A stretch of DNA of 39,961 nucleotides from a virus, in IMG/VR virus record IMGVR_UViG_3300002835_000441, positions 1 through 39,961 of that record. One strand, 5' to 3'. The translations under genes were made by a program, and so were the position numbers. Shown in pieces: positions 33,404 to 39,766 of this stretch. The notes below the pieces were generated by a model. The model did not search any database. It worked only from the letters and a program-made list of their open reading frames with translations, and had not been told where the DNA came from. How positions within the stretch are numbered: the stretch's first letter is position 1; every line of letters begins with the position of its first letter.

Positions 33404-34117
33404 ATGAGACTAAGGCAGCTCGACGAACAGTCAGACATTGTAACAGTAAATCGACGTCTAAATCCTAAGATCTGGGACAGCGATGATCTTAGGCCCGAAG
33501 TCAGAGATAAGCTCATCGAGATAGCATCAGCCTTTGAAGAATTCATAGGAGTAGATCTCGATATTATTGATTATACCATCACAGGATCTAATGCCAATTA
33601 TACCTGGACAGAATACAGCGATTTGGATCTACATCTCATTATACCAGGCACACCCACAGACGAGCAAAGAGAACTGTTCAATGCTAAAAAAAGTCTGTGG
33701 AGCGAGCAACACGATATCAGCATACGAGGTCTGCCTGTAGAATGTTATGTGCAAGGCAAAGACGAGCCCCATCACAGCACGGGTGTCTATAGTCTAACTG
33801 ATCAAGAATGGTTAGTTGAACCTAAGAAAGTAAAACCTCAGCTAGACGACAGTGCCATCGAAGCTAAAAAAGATGCTATTTTAGCACAGATACAACAGGC
33901 CCTGCTCAGCAAAGATCTAGATCGTCTTCGCACAGTCAAAGACAAAATCACACAGATGCGTAAAGCGGGTTTAACTCGTGCTGGTGAATGGTCTGTGGAG
34001 AATCTTGTGTTTAAGATCCTGCGTAATCTAGGACTGATCGACCAGATCACTGAAAAGATTCGCGAACTAGAAGATCAGCAGTTAAGTCTAGAACAACAGG
34101 ATAATCTTTTAGATTAA
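33404..34117 (+). CDS. Pol-beta-type nucleotidyltransferase-like protein
   Basis: A 237-residue protein. G61-S62 followed 10 residues later by DLD (D73, D75) in GSNANYTWTEYSDLDLHL is the GS-x9-DxD signature of nucleotidyltransferases of the polymerase-beta superfamily. The C-terminal part is a helical segment rich in Gln and Leu (QQALLSKDLDRL to LEDQQLSLEQQ). Such proteins occur in marine phages, and their substrates (RNA, protein or nucleotide) are unknown. The third acidic residue is not obvious (the E in PVECYVQ is a candidate). Stop is followed by a hairpin shared with the opposite gene. Confidence 0.75.
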   Translation: MRLRQLDEQSDIVTVNRRLNPKIWDSDDLRPEVRDKLIEIASAFEEFIGVDLDIIDYTITGSNANYTWTEYSDLDLHLIIPGTPTDEQRELFNAKKSLWSEQHDISIRGLPVECYVQGKDEPHHSTGVYSLTDQEWLVEPKKVKPQLDDSAIEAKKDAILAQIQQALLSKDLDRLRTVKDKITQMRKAGLTRAGEWSVENLVFKILRNLGLIDQITEKIRELEDQQLSLEQQDNLLD

Positions 34118-34126
34118 CGAAGTTTA

Positions 34127-34154
34127 ATGTGCAGAGTATAGCGTTTCTGCACAT
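34127..34154. terminator. Hairpin between convergent genes
   Basis: A 9-bp perfect stem ATGTGCAGA/TCTGCACAT with a 10-base loop lies between two converging genes. There is no T-run on either side, so it may be a transcript-end stabiliser or a weak bidirectional terminator rather than a classic one. Confidence 0.5.
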
Positions 34155-34163
34155 GATCCCCAT

Positions 34164-34760
34164 TCATACTAGATCCATTCCTACGCTGATGCGATTTCTT
34201 GAACTGCGGTTTTGCCCAGTCCAATGTAGAACCCAACTGGGCATTATCAACAATTTTCCGGGTGTGGGTTTATAGACCACACGTTCGAAATTAAATCTGT
34301 TGTTGTTGAGAAAAAACGTTTTTAGGGCATAGCTGCCTGAACTGGGGTTGTTCATCACAAAATCTCCGCTGTCTAGATCTGACTGCGCATAATAGACCGC
34401 GCTGAATGCAGAATTGCGATGATGATGCGGTTCAGTGAAACTCATAGGATAGATCACATTAAACCAAAGATTGTGGACCTGAGGATCAGTATGCAACAGT
34501 CCCATTTCTTTGGCCAGGTCCACTGTGGCCGCCTGTACCCAATTTACCAGCTTCTGAGTCTCTGGAATATCTCCCTTTTGCAGATACGGAATTAGATCAC
34601 TGCTGGTCCAACTGTTGCTCTTGGTAAAGGGATGGCCGGGCTCTCGCTTGGCCTGCAGTCCTGCTTCAAGACTCACAGTCTCAGGATTGACCTCATTGTG
34701 GGGTATGTCAGTGGCCCAGATTACCGTGGGCCACCATTCTTCTCTCTGCCAATCAGTCAT
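34164..34760 (-). CDS. 2-oxoglutarate-Fe(II) oxygenase, TIGR02466-type
   Basis: A 198-residue putative dioxygenase, with H112-H114 in EPHHHRNSAFSAVYYA, a GDFVMNNPSS turn, and distal H179 with R188/R190 in VLHWTGQNRSSRNRIS for Fe(II) and 2-oxoglutarate. The start at 34760 is the ATG next to the upstream stop; a TTG at 34772 is possible. Oxygenases of this type are common in marine T4-like phages, mostly with unknown substrates (protein or nucleic-acid modification). Overlaps the BI-1 gene by 8 bases, in one transcript. Confidence 0.88.
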   Translation of the reverse strand: MTDWQREEWWPTVIWATDIPHNEVNPETVSLEAGLQAKREPGHPFTKSNSWTSSDLIPYLQKGDIPETQKLVNWVQAATVDLAKEMGLLHTDPQVHNLWFNVIYPMSFTEPHHHRNSAFSAVYYAQSDLDSGDFVMNNPSSGSYALKTFFLNNNRFNFERVVYKPTPGKLLIMPSWVLHWTGQNRSSRNRISVGMDLV

Positions 34761-35439
34761 TGCGATTGCCAAACAACTGTAACAGGCTTAGGAATATATT
34801 GATGAAGTTCAGATACAGGCTCAGTGCGCCCCAGACTTCCATCTTACCATCGTTTTCATAGCTGACCATTTCACGTAGTCGCTGTGTGTCGTAGGCCGTG
34901 AGCCCTAGGAAGATAACGATAGCGATCGCTGAAATCACCATCTGCATCACAGAGCTGCCAATAAAGATGTTGATGATCGAAGCTATGACGATAGCGATCA
35001 ATCCCACGAACAGGAACTGTCCCATACTGGTCAGATCTCTGCGGGTAAAGTAACCATAGAAACTCATCACGGCAAACAACACCGCAGCACTCATAAACGC
35101 AGATACTATACTGCCCATGGTAAACACTACGAATATCGCAGCAAAGCTCAGACCCATCACAGCGGCAAAACCGTGTAGGAATAGCTGTAGAGCACTGCGG
35201 TTCATACGATCATAGGCCAAGCTGCCAGCTAGAATAGCCACCAGGGGCAGGAACATCACTACCCATTTCATAGCGCCTGTGAAGAAAAACGCCATCAGCG
35301 CAGGCGAAGCACTGACCGCAAAGCTGACGATCATACTGGTTAAGACAGCCAAGGCCATATGGCCATAGACCCTGCCCATGGCGGAATTGATGTCGCCGGC
35401 GGATCTTGATATACCTGTGTGTAGAACTGTGTCGTACAT
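34753..35439 (-). CDS. Bax inhibitor-1/YccA family membrane protein
   Basis: A 228-residue integral membrane protein with about seven hydrophobic segments. The C-terminal block TAYDTQRLREM and GALSLYLNFINIFLSLLQLFG is the BI-1/UPF0005 signature. Bacterial YccA, a family member, binds the FtsH protease; a phage copy could protect a phage protein from FtsH or alter membrane ion flow. This is inference. Strong ribosome site AAGGAG and consensus promoter upstream. The oxygenase follows in the same operon. Confidence 0.9.
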   Translation of the reverse strand: MYDTVLHTGISRSAGDINSAMGRVYGHMALAVLTSMIVSFAVSASPALMAFFFTGAMKWVVMFLPLVAILAGSLAYDRMNRSALQLFLHGFAAVMGLSFAAIFVVFTMGSIVSAFMSAAVLFAVMSFYGYFTRRDLTSMGQFLFVGLIAIVIASIINIFIGSSVMQMVISAIAIVIFLGLTAYDTQRLREMVSYENDGKMEVWGALSLYLNFINIFLSLLQLFGNRND

Positions 35440-35469
35440 TTTGGACTCCTTGTAGTTGATTGTATAACA

Positions 35470-35498
35470 ATTATACAGTATAATATTTAATCAGTCAA
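35470..35498 (-). promoter_or_regulatory. Sigma70 promoter of the BI-1/oxygenase operon
   Basis: On the minus strand TTGACT (35498-35493), a 17-base spacer, TATAAT (35475-35470) preceded by TG. The leader to the ATG at 35439 is about 30 bases and carries AAGGAG. Confidence 0.8.
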
Positions 35499-35509
35499 GG
35501 ACTGATCCA

Positions 35510-35531
35510 GGTAAAAACCAGGTTTTTTACC
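35510..35531. terminator. Hairpin between divergent promoters
   Basis: An 8-bp inverted repeat GGTAAAAA/TTTTTACC lies between the BI-1 promoter and the late box at 35538. It may insulate or be a weak terminator in either direction, given its A- and T-runs within the stem. Confidence 0.4.
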
Positions 35532-35537
35532 AGAATC

Positions 35538-35545
35538 TATAAATA
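35538..35545 (+). promoter_or_regulatory. T4-type late promoter box (TATAAATA)
   Basis: An exact TATAAATA followed by CGC ends 20 bases before the ATG at 35566. An AGGAA ribosome site lies between, so this late transcript has a short leader. Confidence 0.72.
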
Positions 35546-35565
35546 CGCATATAATAGGAAACAAA

Positions 35566-36000
35566 ATGCTACACATCATCGAAGATCTCAGAGACGACCT
35601 GCTGGCACTGATCAAAGACGACCCAGTGCGTCCAGAACTGTCCCCAGAATTCCGTGTCAATGACAATTCCAGGATTTTCGTGTTGAAAGATGATGAGGGT
35701 CGCAGTTTGGCCGTGACCTGTGTGAAGTTTCTCAATGGAATACCTTCGGGTGTGGAAGACCTAGCAGATCTAGCTGTGAACACCAATACCGCAGTGTTCT
35801 ATACCATATGGAGTTATGCCCAGGGTGCGGGTCGTAGATTGATCACAGAAGCCAAACAGCACATCCAGGCCACACAGCCCGAAGTCAGTACCTATGTGAC
35901 ACTGAGTCCCAAAACAGAAATGGCTCGTAGATTCCATTTAAAGAATGGTGCGGAAGTCTACAGAGAAAATCCAGACACTGTGAACTATCTCTACAGATAG
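35566..36000 (+). CDS. GNAT-like acetyltransferase fold protein
   Basis: A 144-residue protein. The pattern of strand, then QGAGRRLITEAKQHI (Q/R-x-x-G-x-G/A-like acetyl-CoA loop, about 87-101), then TYVTLSPKTEMARRFHLKNGAEVY is that of a small GNAT enzyme, with the FHLKNG segment in the place of the late motif. The first acetyl-CoA contact is imperfect, so activity is uncertain. Expressed from a late box, unlike its neighbours, so it may act on virion or late proteins. Confidence 0.6.
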   Translation: MLHIIEDLRDDLLALIKDDPVRPELSPEFRVNDNSRIFVLKDDEGRSLAVTCVKFLNGIPSGVEDLADLAVNTNTAVFYTIWSYAQGAGRRLITEAKQHIQATQPEVSTYVTLSPKTEMARRFHLKNGAEVYRENPDTVNYLYR

Positions 36001-36001
36001 A

Positions 36002-36208
36002 TCAACCACGCTGTGATGGCGTGTATTTTTCCGTGAAACCCAGCCAAGAATCACCAGTGCGATCAGTGAGAGCCTGCGCCAATTGATCTGCTCGGCTCTG
36101 TGCCAGCTTACGCTGATGTAGCCCAAATCTAGTGCCTGTGAGATCCTGGCTGACCACAGTTTCCCCTGTGACCGTGTTACGTGCTTTGGCTATGAGATAT
36201 TGTTGCAT
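36002..36208 (-). CDS. Small conserved phage protein (minus strand)
   Basis: A 68-residue protein. ATG is 3 bases past a late-type box. The sequence has a beta-like MQQYLIAKARNTVTGETV opening, an amphipathic helix with many Ala and Gln (LAQSRADQLAQAL) and a WLGFTEKYTPSQRG end, a type I recall from other marine phages. Function unknown. Ends facing the GNAT-like gene. Confidence 0.68.
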   Translation of the reverse strand: MQQYLIAKARNTVTGETVVSQDLTGTRFGLHQRKLAQSRADQLAQALTDRTGDSWLGFTEKYTPSQRG

Positions 36209-36211
36209 CCA

Positions 36212-36220
36212 GTATTTATC
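36212..36220 (-). promoter_or_regulatory. T4-type late promoter box (GATAAATAC), minus strand
   Basis: GATAAATAC on the minus strand, ending 3 bases before the ATG at 36208. It predicts a leaderless transcript. Confidence 0.6.
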
Positions 36221-36223
36221 ATC

Positions 36224-36448
36224 CTAGTCAAACAGTGTGCGTACTATACGTGACTGTTCGGGATACTTGATCAGCCACAGATCCGCATACAGAGGATTTG
36301 AAAACAGCAGCCACCAATCTGTGGGTATGGCTGCATTGTACAGATCAGTGTGTGCATAGCTACGGGGCCAATAGTGTACAGAATCACGCCACGATATCAA
36401 CAACTGCCGTTGACAGATCTGAAACTGTTCTAGGTACACGATCAACAT
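36224..36448 (-). CDS. Small Trp-rich protein of unknown function (minus strand)
   Basis: A 74-residue frame with an ATG start and several Trp/Tyr residues (LLISWRDSVHYWPRSY, DWWLLFSNPLYADLWL). No known domain, no clear ribosome site. Just upstream is an ATTTACA/TGTAAAT inverted repeat with a GTAAATAAC box that only weakly resembles a late promoter. It is accepted because it fills an otherwise empty stretch between two genes on the same strand; it could still be a chance frame. Confidence 0.45.
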   Translation of the reverse strand: MLIVYLEQFQICQRQLLISWRDSVHYWPRSYAHTDLYNAAIPTDWWLLFSNPLYADLWLIKYPEQSRIVRTLFD

Positions 36449-36566
36449 ACAGTTATTTACAAAAAGCTGTAAATATGTGTGAGGGCAAATTTTCTAGGCG
36501 CAGCCCGCGCGATTTTTTTTATAGCGCGAAGCGCAAGCGGTAAGCGGTTTTTAGGAGCGAAAAACA
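36449..36566 (+). other. Intergenic GC-rich repeat region before the GTG-start membrane gene
   Basis: This 118-base gap holds the inverted repeat ATTTACA (36455-36461)/TGTAAAT (36468-36474), then a GC-rich patch: CGCGC (36506)-T-run-GCGCG (36524), overlapping GCGC-gaa-GCGC and repeated AAGCG units up to 36547. It ends with the ribosome site AGGAGCG before the GTG at 36567. The patch is unlike the surrounding AT-rich DNA and can form alternative hairpins; a terminator/regulatory role is possible. Confidence 0.45.
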
Positions 36567-37355
36567 GTGGATCCAGTGACCCTGTTTGCCTTGGCCAACG
36601 GTGCTGTAAAGTTAGTCAAAGAAGGCTGTAAACTATACAAAGATATCAAGGGTGCTGCAGGCGACGTCAAAGACGTGCTGCGAGATCTGGATGATCAATT
36701 CCATAACAAATTTCGAGATCGACAGCCCACAGTCGCTGAACGTAATCAATACGTAGAAGAAAAGAATCGCATAATAAACCTAAACAAGCAGAGTGTAGAT
36801 ACCACTAATATCTACAGTGAGATAGGCAATCACTTGGGCACTTACTACGACAACTACTATAAGTGTATGGCCATATTCGAAGAAGAAGAGCGTAGATCAA
36901 AGACTGAAGTCTACACTGGCGAAGAAAGCCTAGGACGTAGAGCACTACAGCGTGTGCTGATGCGTAAACAACTGGAACAAATGGGCAAAGAAATACGTGA
37001 AATAATGGTCTATAATTCACCTCCAGAATTGGGCGCACTGTGGACTGAAGTTGAAGAAATGATGCAGCAGGTGGGCAAAGAGCAGAAAACAGCCATAGCA
37101 GAGCATATGCAGAGATCTAGAACTGCGGCACTGCGGCGCAGTCGCAGACTACAGAAAATACGCACAACTGTGGCCACTGTAGTGGGATGGCTGATATTGG
37201 TGATCTATCTAGTGTGGATGATCTGGGCAGTGGTACAGATAAGGATAGAAAGAGAACCTGATCTGGGAGTGTGTCTACTGCCCAAAGGATCGTGGCTGTA
37301 TGAGCAATACAATAATCTGCGATGGGTGGACTGTGAGCCCAGAGGCGGCGTATAA
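36567..37355 (+). CDS. Coiled, single-pass membrane protein of unknown function
   Basis: A 262-residue protein with a GTG start 7 bases after AGGAGCG. It opens with DPVTLFALANGAVKLVKEG, a type seen in other marine phages. Residues about 50-195 are charged and helical (coiled-coil likely), a basic LRRSRRLQKIR stretch (189-199) precedes one transmembrane segment (about 201-225), and a short outside tail follows with two Cys. Positive-inside rule puts the long N-terminal part in the cytoplasm. Could be a host-takeover or lysis-timing membrane protein; no proof. Confidence 0.72.
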   Translation: MDPVTLFALANGAVKLVKEGCKLYKDIKGAAGDVKDVLRDLDDQFHNKFRDRQPTVAERNQYVEEKNRIINLNKQSVDTTNIYSEIGNHLGTYYDNYYKCMAIFEEEERRSKTEVYTGEESLGRRALQRVLMRKQLEQMGKEIREIMVYNSPPELGALWTEVEEMMQQVGKEQKTAIAEHMQRSRTAALRRSRRLQKIRTTVATVVGWLILVIYLVWMIWAVVQIRIEREPDLGVCLLPKGSWLYEQYNNLRWVDCEPRGGV

Positions 37356-37366
37356 GCGAGCAGTTT

Positions 37367-37636
37367 TTATATGGCTCCTCGCAGTATGCTCATAGTGATC
37401 TCAGCGTCCGCAATCCTATATACATTGTAGCACTCTCTTCGAATGGGCTTTTGACGGGGTCGGCCTCTACGACCACCTGCAGAGCTGTTCAGTGGCTGTA
37501 ACTGTAGGAAATTACTGGAGTCGTAGAGTTTAATCACACGAGCTAGAATGATCCTATTGTGTTCAGTGACTAGGCAGTGATCTCCGGCGGAGAGAGCAGC
37601 GCCTGCGATGTCTCGATGTTGTAATATGTAGTTCAT
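37367..37636 (-). CDS. Small basic protein of unknown function (minus strand)
   Basis: An 89-residue protein with an ATG start. The first half (ILQHRDIAGAALSAGDHCLVTEHNRIILARVIKLYD) looks like a small beta domain, with a basic GGRRGRPRQKPIRREC turn and a short C-terminal strand. No known motif. It converges on the membrane protein gene. No clear promoter lies upstream. Confidence 0.6.
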   Translation of the reverse strand: MNYILQHRDIAGAALSAGDHCLVTEHNRIILARVIKLYDSSNFLQLQPLNSSAGGRRGRPRQKPIRRECYNVYRIADAEITMSILRGAI

Positions 37637-37797
37637 AGTAGGTATTGTTGCTTGGTGTAGAAAAAGGGTATACAGGGATAAAAAAATTGGTCGCGCAAAA
37701 AATTAGGGTGGAGTACTTTTCTTTTCAGGGTGGTGATTTGCTACCACTACTACTATAGTACTACAGTACACACACTATAGCCGGCCACCCCCCACCA
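37637..37797. other. Non-coding gap between two minus-strand genes
   Basis: About 160 bases without a convincing gene. It holds A- and T-rich runs, a TATACC that could be a weak -10 for the gene at 37636 but without a -35 at 17 bases, an ACTACTACTATAGTACTAC stretch with short inverted repeats, and a C-rich patch. I see nothing else that I can name. Confidence 0.4.
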
Positions 37798-38004
37798 TCA
37801 GCACCGGTCGGTCATCATCGCGGTCCTCTGTTCAGGTCTCAGGTGACCACCGCAGAGTCTCTGTGCTGCTGAATCCCAATGAGGGATCTGTTGGAACATG
37901 CTCTGACCTCGAGGTGGGTCCCAGGGTGTCTGGTCAGGCCGCCACCCTGCGCAGCCCTGCAGCAGTAGGCTAATAACTGCTAAGGATATCGCGAGCAGTC
38001 TCAC
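37798..38004 (-). CDS. Small lipoprotein
   Basis: A 68-residue protein with a GTG start. Residues 1-17 form a signal with a lipobox-like LLLQGC, so C18 would be lipidated and anchored to the membrane. The mature part is Pro-, Arg- and Trp-rich with two more Cys. Size and style recall Rz1-like outer spanin lipoproteins, but no i-spanin with coiled coil is embedded beside it. A phage surface-exclusion or inhibitory lipoprotein is another option. Its start lies inside the end of the upstream gene on the same transcript. Confidence 0.7.
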   Translation of the reverse strand: MRLLAISLAVISLLLQGCAGWRPDQTPWDPPRGQSMFQQIPHWDSAAQRLCGGHLRPEQRTAMMTDRC

Positions 38005-38209
38005 AGTCTGCCTCCGTCAGTGTCTGTTGATCTATATACTCGTAGGCCAGCATCATGATCATAGCTGTACAGATCTGCTGCTGTGCTGTGTTGGGCAGGC
38101 TGTCGCGGAACTGTAGGCACTGCTCCATGGTATCGAACTGCCACAGTGTGTCTAGGATCATCTTCTGGAAAGGACTGCGCACTTCTATCTGTATATCAGC
38201 CACGGTCAT
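37970..38209 (-). CDS. Small unknown protein (middle gene of minus-strand set)
   Basis: A 79-residue helical protein with three Cys and a Met-rich middle (ICTAMIMMLAYEYIDQQ). The ATG lies inside the end of the upstream membrane gene (14-base overlap). The 3' end overlaps the lipoprotein gene by 35 bases. No membrane segment is clear. Part of a three-gene set from one promoter. Confidence 0.65.
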   Translation of the reverse strand: MTVADIQIEVRSPFQKMILDTLWQFDTMEQCLQFRDSLPNTAQQQICTAMIMMLAYEYIDQQTLTEADCETARDILSSY

Positions 38210-38375
38210 TCTCCTGCTGCATCATCAGTGTTGCACACCACAGGATGCCCAGGCCTGTGACGCTGACTGCCAGGGCCTGCAACAGCTCTGTGTCAGTGAT
38301 ACTGTTCTCTACGCCGCCTACGCCAAACATAGTAGTGATCAAGCCAGTTAAGAATAAGAACATTACTCGAGTCAT
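38196..38375 (-). CDS. 59-residue two-segment membrane protein
   Basis: A gene first in a three-gene minus-strand set. The ATG follows AGGAG and a consensus promoter about 30 bases before it. The product has two hydrophobic segments (VMFLFLTGLITTMFGVGGV and LLQALAVSVTGLGILWCATL) split by an ENSITDTE turn, so it is a small membrane hairpin; size and topology resemble class II holin-like peptides, which fits its neighbour, a small lipoprotein. Function is not shown. Confidence 0.7.
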   Translation of the reverse strand: MTRVMFLFLTGLITTMFGVGGVENSITDTELLQALAVSVTGLGILWCATLMMQQENDRG

Positions 38376-38407
38376 TTACTGCTCCTGTGTTGTTAGTGTA
38401 TGTGTGT

Positions 38408-38436
38408 AGTATACTGCCAAAAGCCCAAAGTGTCAA
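38408..38436 (-). promoter_or_regulatory. Sigma70 promoter of the 59-residue membrane protein set
   Basis: Minus strand TTGACA, 17 bases, TATACT (38413-38408). The leader of about 32 bases includes AGGAG and an ACACTAAC-type segment that also follows the next promoter. Confidence 0.85.
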
Positions 38437-38441
38437 CCAAA

Positions 38442-38825
38442 TTACACCCAGCTCTCCACCATCAACACAGGCTTTTTAGTTGCTCTTTTAGCAAAGCTTT
38501 CTGGGTCATCATCTGAGCGCACCAACATATGGCCCAGGCTCTCTACTAGATCCACGCTCTTGACCTCTAGGTCTACGCCAGCGGCTTCTAAGGCCAGATT
38601 GATCTTGGTCAGAGCGTAGTGTACGCCTGCGTCGAAGGCCTGGTACTCTGAGTCTGAGACCTCTTCAAAGTCGAACTCTCGCTCCATGACATTGACATAC
38701 TCTTGACTGTCTGCTACGATGAACCGGCCGATCTTCTTCCACTGCTTTTGGTCCTCACAGTCAAAGTGATCACAGGCTTCATTGAGGTCAAATCTGTGGA
38801 AGTTGTCATAATCTACTTTAGCCAT
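38442..38825 (-). CDS. Acidic protein of unknown function (minus strand)
   Basis: A 127-residue protein, ATG at 38825 chosen since a longer frame to 38882 would run through the promoter. Very acidic: DFEEVSDSEYQAFDAG and DDPESF, with a C-terminal KRATKKPVLMVESWV. The MAKVDYDNFHRFDLNEACDHFD opening has Cys and His residues that could bind metal. No known domain. Acidic small early proteins in T4-like phages often bind host nucleic-acid proteins; role here is unknown. Confidence 0.68.
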   Translation of the reverse strand: MAKVDYDNFHRFDLNEACDHFDCEDQKQWKKIGRFIVADSQEYVNVMEREFDFEEVSDSEYQAFDAGVHYALTKINLALEAAGVDLEVKSVDLVESLGHMLVRSDDDPESFAKRATKKPVLMVESWV

Positions 38826-38853
38826 TTTCTGCTCCTTTTGTGTTAGTGTGTGT

Positions 38854-38882
38854 ACTATAGCATAGCACACACACCCTGTCAA
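38854..38882 (-). promoter_or_regulatory. Sigma70 promoter of the 127-residue acidic protein
   Basis: TTGACA, 17 bases, TATAGT on the minus strand; a GTGTGTGTGC/CACACAC-rich spacer and start region follow, with AGGAG before the ATG. Confidence 0.85.
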
Positions 38883-38887
38883 CCAAT

Positions 38888-39070
38888 TTAATCCACGTAA
38901 TAACCTACACTGTCTGTAAGTGTACGCAGTGCAGTGTCTATCTCAGCTGCCCAGCCCATTTCTTCTTCAAAGTTTTCTGCAAAAGTTTGCCCATCGCAAG
39001 TTGCTTGTTCTAGCAAATCTTGCACTTCTGCTAGTTTAGCAAATAGCTGTTGTTTAGTTGCTGTTTGCAT
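38888..39070 (-). CDS. Small acidic helical protein (minus strand)
   Basis: A 60-residue protein with ATG at 39070 after GGGAG. A predicted helix KQQLFAKLAEVQDLLEQAT is followed by an acidic EEEMGWAAEIDTALRTL segment. One Cys. No known function. Own consensus promoter. Confidence 0.68.
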   Translation of the reverse strand: MQTATKQQLFAKLAEVQDLLEQATCDGQTFAENFEEEMGWAAEIDTALRTLTDSVGYYVD

Positions 39071-39103
39071 TGCGTCGCTCCCTGTTGTTGTTTAAGTGTG
39101 TGT

Positions 39104-39132
39104 ATAATAGCACCACCCGTCCACGCTGTCAA
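39104..39132 (-). promoter_or_regulatory. Sigma70 promoter of the 60-residue gene
   Basis: TTGACA (39132-39127), 17 bases, TATTAT (39109-39104) on the minus strand, then a leader with ACACACAC and a GGGAG ribosome site. The -35 overlaps the stop of the gene upstream. Confidence 0.85.
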
Positions 39133-39359
39133 CCAAAATGACGGATTAACCCTGTGACGCATAGGGTTATTGCCACTGCATTGATAGTCATCTGCGGATA
39201 GTTCTTTACACGCACAGTCCAAGCGAAGAAGCTGGCTGCACCCAGCAGTCCAAACAACTGGATGAATACGAAGTGCTGGGGAAACAGATTCATCACTGCA
39301 TACATCAGCAGTACGAACACTGTGCCCGTCCATTGGATTATTTCATTTGCTTTGTTCAT
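39129..39359 (-). CDS. Small membrane protein with about three segments
   Basis: A 76-residue protein with hydrophobic stretches at about residues 12-26, 30-47 and 58-73, so probably three membrane passes. The ATG at 39359 is 6 bases past the -10 box, so its mRNA would be leaderless. No known family. Probably an early membrane factor such as a superinfection-exclusion protein, on the grounds of size and promoter only. Confidence 0.68.
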   Translation of the reverse strand: MNKANEIIQWTGTVFVLLMYAVMNLFPQHFVFIQLFGLLGAASFFAWTVRVKNYPQMTINAVAITLCVTGLIRHFG

Positions 39360-39365
39360 GATCTT

Positions 39366-39394
39366 ATTATATGATCATGCAGCCAAACTGTCAA
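39366..39394 (-). promoter_or_regulatory. Consensus sigma70 promoter, leaderless type (minus strand)
   Basis: TTGACA (39394-39389), 17 bases, TATAAT (39371-39366). Only 6 bases separate the -10 from the ATG at 39359, the same spacing as upstream of gp61. Confidence 0.85.
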
Positions 39395-39399
39395 CCGAT

Positions 39400-39765
39400 T
39401 TAGGTGTTGTTTTTCTGCAACAGATCTGCGCCGTCTTCCTGTGCTATAATCACCCTGCAGGGAGTGAGGTTCTCTGTGAGCCTCGCGATCAGTGCTTCTC
39501 GATCCGGACCTTGACCTAGGAACTGATCAGTGTCTTTGCGAAAGGCCAGGATGGTTCCCGAATGCTGCTCTAGCTTGACTTCTACGATGTCTAGTTGGGG
39601 TTCTTCTGTGAGGCTCTGATGCAGTCGCTGTTTGAGTCGCGCTAGGTCTTGATCATTGAACTGCATGACTTCGAGGAAGTCCCGCATGATCCTACGATGG
39701 AAACGATCTGTGACCCAGATTCCTACAGCGATACCAACCGCCAAGGCCAAGAAGATTTCAGTCAT
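39400..39765 (-). CDS. Membrane-anchored small protein (minus strand)
   Basis: A 121-residue protein, ATG at 39765 chosen because a longer frame from 39846 would overlap the upstream gene. Residues 1-22 form one hydrophobic segment (MTEIFLALAVGIAVGIWV), then the charged helical part DRFHRRIMRDFLEVMQFN and a beta-like VEVKLEQHSGTILAFRK to RVIIAQED end, so the bulk faces the cytoplasm. No catalytic motif. One base separates it from the gene upstream on the same strand. Confidence 0.68.
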   Translation of the reverse strand: MTEIFLALAVGIAVGIWVTDRFHRRIMRDFLEVMQFNDQDLARLKQRLHQSLTEEPQLDIVEVKLEQHSGTILAFRKDTDQFLGQGPDREALIARLTENLTPCRVIIAQEDGADLLQKNNT

Positions 39766-39766
39766 G

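Noticed and set aside
33376-33465. Possible 29-residue gene from an ATG right at the stop of the previous gene
   Set aside because: It overlaps the nucleotidyltransferase gene in another frame and shows no recognisable protein pattern.
36298-36543. Plus-strand frame of 81 residues across the GC-rich patch
   Set aside because: It crosses low-complexity sequence, lacks a ribosome site and ends within the leader of the GTG-start gene.
38055-38409. Two plus-strand frames of 98 and 108 residues
   Set aside because: They run opposite to the three overlapping minus-strand genes that have a consensus promoter and good starts.
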